Source of the DNA: Oegoconia quadripuncta
Taxonomy: Eukaryota; Arthropoda; Insecta; Lepidoptera; Autostichidae
Direction of reading: 5' to 3'
Length of the DNA: 64,000 nucleotides
NCBI GenBank assembly: GCA_949316235.1
Contig: OX438754.1
Coordinates: 1,364,001-1,428,000 of the forward strand
Position 1 is the stretch's first letter. Every line of letters starts with the position of its first letter. This document shows, in pieces, positions 39,001 through 51,000 of the stretch. Position numbers and translations under genes: made by a program. The notes beneath the pieces were generated by a model. That model did no database searches and was not told where the DNA came from. It saw only the letters and a program-made list of their open reading frames with translations.

Positions 39001-42000
39001 AAAGCTCCGTTACGCACTTTAATTTACACTTCCCTTCACTTGTACACTATCACTAACGATTGCTGCACAATATTCTGCCATTATTAAGCTTCAAAAGTTA
39101 GAATGCACAAATTATAAGACTTATAAAGAAAAATGCTACTTCACTCGCCGAGTTCCCGCCAAAAAGCCCCCGGTTTTTTTTTTTTTAAATGTCAAGAAGT
39201 TTCGTCTATGGTAATTTTTTTAATCCTAGCAAAGAGTTTTTATTCCGAAAATTGATAAAAATTTTAAAAAATTAAATACTTTGAGAGGTATTAGTACACT
39301 ATAATAAATTATTAATCTTTATTTCAATCAGTTTCGACAAGAAATAACAACCATTTATTTATAATAAGAACACAAAACTTTAATTTCCTAATTTGTTAGT
39401 GGCTGTCTGTACTGGCTGTCTGCAGTATCCTTTGCCTAATTAAAAAAAAAACGCTTGTGCGCGCGCAGCGCTAATTTGTGAGCAAAAAAAGTAAAAGTTA
39501 TTTCGCGCGCTCTGTGAAAATTTGCAAAAATGTCTTCAAGCGACGAGGATTTCATGGAATCTACGCCCCCGGATCTTAAAAACGCGGCGAAACAAGCTAC
39601 TTTAAGCCTTCTACCTGAAAAATCAGTTGAGGTGTACTTGCAAGCGTACGAAAATTTCATACTCTGGAAAAAAAACAAAAATGCTCATTCATTTTCAGAA
39701 AGCATTTTTTTAGCCTACTTCATGGAACTCTCACAAAAATATAAGCCGAGCACGTTGTGGAGTCAATATTCAATGCTTAAAAGTGTTGTAAGAACGAAAC
39801 ATGGTGTTGATATCAAGCCGTATTCAAATTTGCTGGCTTACCTGAAAAGAAAAGGTGAAGGCTTTACCAGCAAGAAATCTAAAGTATTTGCGGCTGATGA
39901 TATTGAGAAATACTTGAAAGAAGCTCCGGATAGCCGATATTTGGCAACAAAGGTCAGTTAAAACTAAATTATTAAACATAATTCCTTTAATTTTCGTATT
40001 TATTTACGATATAACTAGATAAGTACCTACTTCGGTTTTATTTTATACCTACTTACACAGTTTTTGTTTCTTTTCAGGTTGCATTAATATTCGGCATAAA
40101 TGGTGCATGCAGACGTCAAGAGCTGACAAATATAACCACTGATGATGTCGAGGACCATGGGCGAATTCTCCTTGTCCAGATCAAGAACACAAAGAATAAA
40201 ATACCACGCTCATTTACAATACAACAACCTTTTTATGAAATCGTAACGAAATACGCAGCACTCCGTTCCACAAAAGCGAAGACTAATCGATTTTTTCTAA
40301 ATTACTAGAATGGTAAATGCACCAGCCAACCCATCGGCCGTAATAAATTTGGAATGATGCCTAAACAAATCGCCACTTTTCTCAACTTACAGAACGCACA
40401 TGAATACACAGGGCACAGTTTTAGAAGGTCCTCGGCTACATTGCTCGCCGATTCAGGAGCGGATATATTGACACTGAAACGCCACGGAGGGTGGCGTTCC
40501 TCCAACGTCGCCGAGGGCTACATTCACGATTCAGTCAGGAATAAAGAAAAAATCAGTTCCTGTATTACAAAAAATATTAATTTGGAGCCGGGCCGTGCTG
40601 ACTCTCGACCATCAACGAGCACATACATCCCGCCATCATCTCCGCCGCCGCAGCCACCTCCGCCGCCGCAGCCCTTAACTACAGAGCCAGAGCCCTATTC
40701 TGGTCTCATTTCTCCTACTTTCACTCAGGAGAGTGAGAGGAAGACAGTTAACAGTACGACTATGTTACAAATGCCGACTGGCAACGTAGTACTACATTTT
40801 TCAAATTGTTCTGGTTTTTATAACTGTTTTAACAAATAATTAAAGATTTATTCATTTCAGTAGCCCCATGTTTTATTTATTTCCTCACAAATGTGTTATA
40901 AAACGTCGTGTGACACACGTGCCCATTGATAATTGCAGCCTCAGCTTTTTTTGTAGCCCTCACCTACGGTTCGGGCTAGCAATCAAGCCTCGGCTGCAAT
41001 GATCAACTTTGGGCCCTTATATCACAATGTACTATTTCGTGTTAAAAATAAGGCCCATTACATAATTATAACTACCTATTATTAATTAATTATACATTTT
41101 AAATAACAAGGAATGTTTAAAAATTGACAACATTACAAAATTAATGTCAAATCTTCAAATTCATGATCTGTTGGTCCAAAAATGTTATTACAGCTTACAC
41201 GAATTCTTAGATGACAAGTCCATATAATTGTATTGTAACCAATTGTAACGTATCTATTAATTATACATGCAATGTATTTTATTTGACATAAAGAATTGTA
41301 TTAGTAAATTAAGTTAATTTTTGAAAATTGTAATTGGTAAAATGTTGTCATATTGTATGCCTTTACGGCGGAACATAGCGCTCTAAGGATTTTGTAAGAC
41401 CAAATGCCACCTGTGATTCATAATAAATGTGCTTTCACTTTGACTTTGAAATAAAGGTATTTTATTGTCAATTATTCTTACAGAGTTCAAACCTGGTACA
41501 TCCTTGCCGGGGCAGCCGCACACCAAGACTGAAGAGTTGGTGACAGTGGACCAAGCTCTTACTCCGTTTGTGTTTCAGGTGATTGACATTTTAAATGGTT
41601 AATAGCAGCATATAAGGAAACTAAAATCTCTACTATCTCATGCTAAATGTATGGGAGTGTTTAATGTAATTTTTTTTGGATATTTCTCGTTTTATTTTTA
41701 AAAAGTTATTAATGTCATTTTACTCATTAGGCAAAGTATTTTCGATATCAGTTTAAAGTCTTTTGATATCTATAATAGTTACGGAATAATCGCCTGTGCA
41801 CACTTAACGATTACACCCTGTATATTAATCTGTCTAGCCGTTTAGGCGTGACGAGGTAACAAACATACACATACACAGACACACACACAACCTTCGCATT
41901 TATCATATTAGTTAGATTAAACTATTCCAAACTTGTCTAATTATTTGTATAGAACGATCTTTTAAATATTTCTTGCTTTTCAGGTTCGCGCGTACATGCA

Positions 42001-45000
42001 GCCTACTGCTAATAAGAAAAACATAGCCACTGATTTGTCGGAAAGCGTCGTATGTCAGGGACAAGGAGGTAAGCGTTAATTGTGTCTTTTTTATATATAT
42101 TTGTACAATGTCAGCAGATTTTGAACCAGGGGCTTTCTTTTTTGTGCCATCTAATATAAATATATTGCTTGATTTTGGGTATTTACCCAAAATCAAGCAA
42201 ATAAATTATTTCATTTCTTTAACCTTCTCCATTCTTTTCTTCTGCATGTTAATCGAATGAATATGCCATTTACCATTAAGTGATTCAGTAGACGAAATTG
42301 TTGACCCATTGTGGATTATCATGTTACAATAAATTTTAATCTTTTCAATAACAATATTGAATGTATTGAATTAACGTAATACAAGGAACCAGAGGCTAAT
42401 TATAAATTTCCTATTTCAAACTCAAATTGCATATCACAGTGGTTCATATATACATACAGTTGTTAGGTACATTAAGTAGTATCATGTGACACCCTGTTAG
42501 GGCACAAGCAATTTGAGAGAGCACTATAAAGTGCATGACAATCTTGGGCTTATTATGTATTTACATATTTTTTTGTTACAATTACTTAGTTTATGTTTAT
42601 ATACCTACTTTTTTATTTATTTTCGTATATTATTATTTTGATGAGCAATAATAGGTAATTATTGTATATATATTTGGATGATACACAAGTATTGTGTTCT
42701 TCGTTGTGTAGAACTACTAATTGTAACATTAAATAACTATAAAAAGAAAACCCTAGAAAAAACAAGCGATTGTAATTATCCAGACAAACAAAACTGTCTG
42801 TCAAAATGCAAAATATAAGAAATAATTATAAAAGATTTGGCTTTTAGCCTATAATAAATATAGTATAAAAATAAATGGCTGTATGGCGCAGTCCCATTGC
42901 CTATCCTTTGCTGGGATAAATTAAAACAACAACAACAGCAAAATACATTATTGTCAGGCTTTTTGGCGGGAACTCGGCGAGTGAAGTAGCATTTTTCTTT
43001 ATAATTCTTATAATTTGTGCATTCTGACTTTTAAAGCTTAATAATGGCAGAATATTGTGCAGCAGACGTTAGTGATGGTGTACAAGTGAAGGGAAGTGTA
43101 AATTAAAGAGCGTAACGGAGTTTTCGGGTTCCCACAAGAAGCCGCCAAAATCTTTTGTAAAGCATTCTGCCACTTTACTGAAGAATGACTTGACTGTGAC
43201 TAGACTCTGTATACGCCAAGTATACGACGAATTACTTGTTTTGACTGAGACTGACTAACAAACTGAAGAAATAAGATAAATAAGACATGGCTGTTATGGG
43301 CTAGATCCCTTTGCCTTCTCTTAGAGGAGAAAATAAAACTATAAAAAAAATACATTATTGTTAAAAATAGACCATAATAAGATGATCGAAGATTTTGTGA
43401 AATGTTACTTGCAGTACCAATAAAACTGGCGAAGCTGACCGACGATACAGTCGTGGTATCGTGGAAGCAGTTCGCGAATCAGACGCCAGGAGTGGTGCAG
43501 TGGATCCTGCAGTACAGGATGGAGAACAGCAGTTACGAACACAACATCACCCTCGACGCTCCTGTATACAACTACACCTTGAATGGTGAGTCTGTCTATT
43601 GAGCTAAACTGGTACATGTTTACTTAGACCAACTACTTTTAGACCAGGTAATTAGACCAGATATTTTTTGATGAGTTATTAGTTATTTAGGGTAGCTATT
43701 AAATTATAAGCTTCGATGGCTCAGCGGTTAGGACGCGGTCTCCCAATTTAGGAGGTCTGAGTTCGATTCCCACGCCGGCCATGTACCAATGAGTTTTTAA
43801 ATTTAATTTTATTACTTTGGTGCATTTATCCGACTGCTCTTAAACGGTGAAGGAAAACATCGTAAGGAAACCTGCATACCTGAGAAATAAAAATTCAAAG
43901 GCATGTGAAGTCCCCCAACCCACATTGGGCCAGCGTGGTGGACTATGGCCTATACTCACTCATACACAAGGGAAGGCCTATATCCCTGCAGTGTGATGAT
44001 TACGGGCTGATGATGATGATAAAATTACAACCAAAATGTGTTTGCTATTTAGACTATTTCAATTAGCAGGTTAGCAAAGCGCTTTGCTACTTCAATTAAC
44101 AATTTTTTTAAGATCACTTTTGTTTGGTACTATTTTTAATCACTATCCTAAAAAGTAACTATTCATTAGATTAGATGTTTAAACAATTTATTACTGCGTT
44201 CATTTACTTTATATTCTTGTTGATAATTAGATCAAATGTTTTCCCATCCGTTACTTTTTAGACTTATTAGACCAAGTATTTCAAGACCACTTATTTCTCA
44301 AATCGGTTACTTCGTAAACTATCTGATTAGTAGTTCTATTTTATACATCCTTAATAAATTTTCACTTTCCAGCTTCACCGCCGCAAGAAGTCAGAGTGCT
44401 TGGTTCGAAAAGCTTGAACTGGTTGCAGCAGGATCTAACGCATATTCCGTGGGTGTCGACCACCACTGCTGGCGAAGACCTGGACACCGGGTGAGGGTCT
44501 GATCTCCAACGTGGTCGGTCATTTAGATTTAAGAGTTCTATGAAAATGTTAGACTTGGCATTGGGTGGAACAGCAGCTACACCATTTTTGGGGGGGCAGC
44601 GATAGTCAATCACGATAGACCCGAAGAGTTGAACGAGAATAATAAAAAGGATGCTCCGGCGCAAGTATAGTTCTTGCTCTCAGGGTCTGTTTATCATCAC
44701 CATTGACAAGCTTTTTTAAAGTATTTTAGTTACATAGACCATATATTAATAATAGTAACTTCAAAGTTACAAATTTTAGCATACAATAATTAGAAATAAT
44801 TAATTTTCAATTTGTTAGTTTTCTTATCAAGGCTTCCATCATGACACATTTAAAGATTCTCGGATAACTGAAGCCAAAATGATCATAATATGGAATTACA
44901 AAATTCTAAAGTTTCAGTATGTAAAAACGATAGAACCAAATCGTTTTCTATCGACAATTGGTAGTGGCGTCTTGCCTATACACTATAATGTGATGAGCAA

Positions 45001-48000
45001 ACATTATTAGCGCGATTATTCGCACTTTTTCACTAATCACCTCCGTGGCACAATGTAAACAACATTGGGTTTGCGATTCGGAGGTCGCGGGTGTGATCCC
45101 AGTGGGGTACATGTTTATGTACTCGGTTTGGTTGGTGGTAGGGCATTTTAAATGTCCGCCTGGCTAGCTACCACCATCTTATCTAAATCTGCCGCCAAGC
45201 AGCAATGTGAATAGTATTGTTGTGTTCCGGTTGTCATAGACAGGATAGCCAGTCGACCAAATGTATTAGGGTTTCCGGGTCAGTACGGTTCAACCTTCGA
45301 CCGCATCTTCACTTAACATCGGGTAAGATTGAGCTTAAGTACGAAGCCGTTGTGCACAAAAAAAACTGATTGGTCAGCTTAATAATGACGCCTACGCAGT
45401 ACTACTATTAATGATTCACCATTTGACTTCCCTGACACGTGAACGACAATTCACTATCAAAGTGACTTCTCCAGGGACTCTCCACCAGTTCCACAAGACC
45501 TGGAGGTGACTCACGTCGGCGCGAGGGAGTTCACGATCACGTGGCGCGACGAGCCCGCCTCCGAGCGGTATATCTACATGGTCTGTGCGAGAAGAGTCGA
45601 CGGGAATAACGAGTGTATAGAGAGGTGAGTTCATGCTAGTTGGTCTAATGATTCCAGTTTTATAACACTAGCCCAGCAGTCAATCATTGGGATAAATATA
45701 TATTGTAATAAATATTGGGTCTTTACCTATGAAATTGGAGTTTTTTTTCTTCGTTAATCATATGTACCAATTCCTGCGATTTTCAAAGCTATATCCAAAT
45801 GTGTTTTTTGTTTGGAAAATGGAATATTTTTTCAAGGGTTCACATGTAATATTTTTTAATTTCTGGGCTAAATCACATAATAAAAAAAATTTTAACAGAG
45901 CTCTTTTCATGTGCTTCCCATAATCGTTTCTTAGATTCGCTCAAACTTTTATAAAGCTGTTACTTTTAAAAATTAACGCTTTCTATACTTAACTTAATGT
46001 TATCCGATAATACACACAAAGTTTAGCTAAATTTGGATTTGCCGTTCCCAAAAAAAAAAATCAAAAATGTTTGTGTGGAGAAAACAGTCTTAATGAATTT
46101 CTTCATACAAAACGCCAATTTCATAGGAAAGGACCTAATAATAATAAATATCTTTGCACATACACACAGCGCCATCTAGGTCCGCAGTAAGCAACTAGGC
46201 TTGTATTTTAAATAACAGATGGTTGGTAAACTACACAAATACAATTTTTTTTGGAAATAAATACATGTATAAATGAAAAACATCCATAACTCGAGAACAC
46301 ATGTCTGTATTCATCATACAAACATATGCCCCTAGCGGGATTGGAACCCGCGACCTTTTGGTATAGCAGCAGAGTTTCTAGCCACTACACCAAACAGGTC
46401 GTCATTCCTATTTGATTGAATCTTCCCTAAGCCGTTCTAGATATAAATATTTCGGACACTTACACCAATCACCTAGTCACCAAACTAAGCAAAGCTTGTG
46501 CTATGGAAACTAGATAATGGATAAACATACATAAATGTGTTCCCGAGTTATGGATGTTTTTCATTTATGTATTTATTTACAAAAAAAAAATATGTATTTG
46601 TGTAGTGTATACCATCTGGGGAACTAGATGGTGTTGTGTGTATGTCTAAGGATATTTATTTATTATTATCAATACAAGCCTAGTTGCTTAGTGTGGAGTT
46701 CCACATGGCGCTGTGTGTATGTGCAAAGATATTTATTATTTATTTATTATTATTAATTGTTACAGCAAATTGAGCTTCGCAACTTTTGACGGGTTGCAGC
46801 CAAGCACTGACTACGAAGTTCGTGTCCAAGCTCGTGTGCCGGGACGGAGTCTTGGCGGAGCACTAAGTGTGCCATATTTAGTCACGACCCTGTCTGAAGG
46901 TAAGTCATCATCATCATTCAATAATATAGTATTTGTGCTTAAGAAAAGTTCAGACTATAATTATTTACTGTCCTTATACCCAAAGGATGCATGGAAGACA
47001 TCGCTTTTAGTGATAAGGTCGCCAAATTGTACGTTCTACGCTTACCACTTTTCTGAAACTGTATTTTCTTTTCTGTTATGCAATAAAGTGTATTTGTGTT
47101 GTATAGTATTGTATTTATAGCTCGCTCTTTGTCTGCAATAAAAAACTATAAATTGGTTATTCCTTCCGAGGGTTTGCTGGAAGAAATCTCTTACAGAGAT
47201 AAGCTCGGCTTTTGTATATTGTAATTTATGTCCTATGTTTTCTTTTTATCAATGTATGTGTGTATACTTATATGCAATAAAGTGTTAAAATAAATAAATA
47301 ATTAAGTATTTAAAAACCAAAAAACCCGACAGCATGTTTTGTATTTTGCGGACGCCATGTTGGATTTTTTACTATAGAATGTATCCTATAACACTCCGGG
47401 TACCAAGACGAATCTAACGACACCATGCACTTCGGCATCGATCAAGCCGTTTTAGGCTACAGTATGCGCCAAAGGAACGGACATACATGCACTCGAAAAA
47501 CATTACCCCCCTTCCATGGCATTCGGCTAAAAAAAGTTAGTGAAGTGCGAGTAGGACTTGTACTTAGTTCCGTCCCCAATATTGCCAATTAACAATTTTT
47601 ACTCGACTGTCCAAGGAAAAAAAATCATAAAAACTTATAAAAGTGTTCATTTGGAGCATTGCTTTGTATGGGTGTGAAACGTGGACTCTAACTCTTAAAG
47701 ACAAAGAAAGATTGGAAGCTTTTGAGATGTGGTGCTCGAGGAGAATGGAACGTATCAGCTGGACAGAGAAGAAAACGAACGAAGAGGTTTTAAATATAGT
47801 AAGGGAAAAAAGGAAATTGTTGGGAATAATTGAGAATAGAAGAGGGAAAATGCTGGGACACCTTATATGACACGATGATTTCATCAAAACCAGAATAGAA
47901 GGAAGAATAGAGGGGAAAAGAAAAAGAGGAAGACCGAGAATAAGCCACATGCAGCAGATAAAAGAGAAGTTGAACGTCGTGTCGTATCAGGAGGTCAAGA

Positions 48001-51000
48001 GGAAGGCGGAGAGCAGAGAGATATGGAGGAATCTTCACCGACAAGAGCATGGCAATCAGATGATGATGTCCAAGGAAGGAGGGTAATGTTTTTCGAGTGT
48101 ATGCATGAGAGTATGCATGTCCGTTCCTTTGACGCATTCTGTGGCCTAAACGGCTTGACCGATTTCGAAGTGCATGGTGTTGTCGCCACTTTAGATAGAA
48201 TAGTTACATGCCCGGTTCAATATACTCAATATAGATAATGGGGGACGACAAAGCTTTTAATAGATTGTTGTGAATTAGGCTGGTCAAGATACACTGAATT
48301 CCGTTCCTTGGCGTTCACAGCACACCAACTCGTGCTATGAGGGTGAACCTCGATTGGCTCCCCGAAGAACCTCCACACCATCCCATGTAGTTCTTCCCTG
48401 ACCTCCAGATTCTGACTCGCGTATTAATGTTACATAGTGGAGCAAGGCACAGATTTCCTGTTGGCACGCGACTCATGCCAACGTGACAGACAGCCCACCG
48501 GTTATGTTTCCAATGTCCGGTGTTAGGCATCAACGGAGCAGCAGGCTCTGATCCGTGACAATCACGTTGCCATGCCGCCATCACAAACGTGATACGACGT
48601 TAGCAATAAAACGAAGTTATATTCATTTAGCAATATCGCGATTATTCTGTGTCTCTCTACAGCATTATCTTCAATAGTGAAACATATATTAGGGCAGAGA
48701 ATACATTAGGTTTCTTACCAGTATAATCTCCAGTGACTACACCTCCATTACTCACTTGTACTTAATTGTAGATGTGCTTCACTTGAATTAACGGCCGTCA
48801 CTATCAGCCATTTTTGATTTATCTACCGCCTGCTATACGTCACACTGCCGTCTGTCCATAGTGCCAATATTAGGGGGAAAAGCAAAGCAATGTTACCAAG
48901 TTACAAATCAATACATCATAATATGTATTCACTGGCCATCTGTTTCATGGCAGCTTGCTTGATTCGCGACAGGTGTCGTTAGATTCGTCTTGGTACCCGG
49001 AGTATCATAGGATACATGTTAGGCTAGAAAAAATCCAACATGGCGTCCACAAAATACGCTGTCGGGTTTTTTGGTTTTTAAATAGTTATTTTAAACTGAC
49101 AATCTACATATTGTATTGTAGAACTCAAAAACAGACATTAATTACACAAGTATTTCTTACCCCAGGACCTCAAAGGTTCAAGAACCTCTCAGGCCAGTTC
49201 GTCAACTCCTCAACCCTTCGGTTATCCTGGAACGGTGACCCAGCCAAGTACACGGTGCATTACAGCGCCGAACTCAAGTTGCCGGTGGAGAAATGGGACT
49301 CGGTAGAGACCGATGGGAACACTGTGTTGGTGGGTGTACAATTTCAATAATTAAAATTGTATTTTATAGATGACTAGCTTTCCGCCCGAGGCGTCGCGGA
49401 AATTTGTTTATCCCGCGGGAACTATAACTCCCTTTATCGTGATAATCCATCTTAATCCAGGGTATATTCTACCTATATACGAAATTTCATCCAAATATGT
49501 TCATCAGTTTCGTTGTGATTGAGCAACAAACAAATAAACATTAAAACTTTCGCATTTATAATTTTCGTTAGATCTAATAGGGTCAAGTAGAAATGTCAAC
49601 TTTCTAAAATTACAACTTCACATTATATAAAAAATATGTTTTGTAAATATTGGTTGTAACCTATGAAATTCGAGGTGTTTTTCCTCGTTAATCATATGTA
49701 CCAATTCCTGCGATTTTCAAAGCTATATCCAAATTTGTTTTTTGTTTGGAAAATAGAATAGATTTTCAAGGTTTCACATGAAATATTTTTTAATGTCTGA
49801 GCTAAATCACATAATAAAAAAATCTTGAACACAGCTCTTTTCATGAGCTTCCCATATTATTTCTTAGATACGCAGAAACTTTTATAAAGCGGTTACTTTT
49901 AAAAATTAAAACTGCCCATATTTAACTTAATGTTAAAGTTTAGCTAAATTTGTATTTGCCGTTCACAAAGAAATTTCAAAAATGTTTGTATGGAGAAAAC
50001 AGTCTTAATGAAATTCTTCATACAAAACGCCAATTTCATAGGTAAGGACCTAATATATACCTACCAAGTTTCCATTTCAATAAGAAATTGACTTAAGACT
50101 TTGTTTGTTTGTTAGTTGCAAGTGAAGCTAATATAAAAGCGTGTTGAAAACACGAACCGATCTTGATTTCTCGACGTCACTCCATCAAGATATGATGATG
50201 GAGTATTGGGAGACCAGAAACCTTTAAGAGGGTGTATTCTAAATGGTATCCCTGAACGAGAATGTAATGTTGAAGAATTATTTTCAGATACCCGGCATCG
50301 ACCCCACGGAGATGACGTACGTCATGGTGACAGGATACGAGCCTCTGGAACACAGCAAAATTGAGATCATCCCGCCATTGTTCAGGGATCTTGGTGAGTA
50401 AACTTGACATAATACTGCTCTTATATATGCTTTGAGACTTTGACGAGAGAGATACTACATTTGAGAACGATTTTAAGTTTTACATAGTGTAACAGAAGAA
50501 ATGCAATATATTCTTTTAAATTCGATATTTGATCTATGTATCCTACTTCAAATTCAGATTAGACGGAAGAAATAGAATAATCTCAAGTATCATTCTATAA
50601 GTTTTTCTCAGTCTTGGGATAGTTTTATTAAGACGGGCCTTCTTTAATGTCTTGTTGGAATAACTGTACAGCTTATATTTATGTCTGTTTGGAAAATAAC
50701 TGGTATTAATGGTATTACTTATACGTATAAATTTTAATTATTATTATTATGGAATTATGGAATAGCTTTATCGCGGATATGTTTAATTTGTTTATCCCAC
50801 GGGTAATACTTTATTTATCGGGATAAAAAGTATCCTGTATCTTAATCCAGGGTAGATTCTACCAATTTACCAAATTTCATCCAAATTCGTTCAGCCGTTT
50901 TGCGGTGATTGAGCAAGAAACAAACAAACATCCAAGCTTTCTCATTTATAATTTTAGTGTGATGAATGTGTACCTTATTAGGTTACCACCTACCCATTTG

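Noticed and set aside
38762..43345. The inverted 400-bp repeats as terminal repeats of a Crypton transposon
   Set aside because: Receptor exons 10 and 11 lie between them and Cryptons lack terminal inverted repeats; they are separate repeat copies.
47564..48137. Minus-strand frames of 128 and 115 codons
   Set aside because: They oppose the plus-strand RTE-like LINE fragment, which holds the recognised YGCETW motif.
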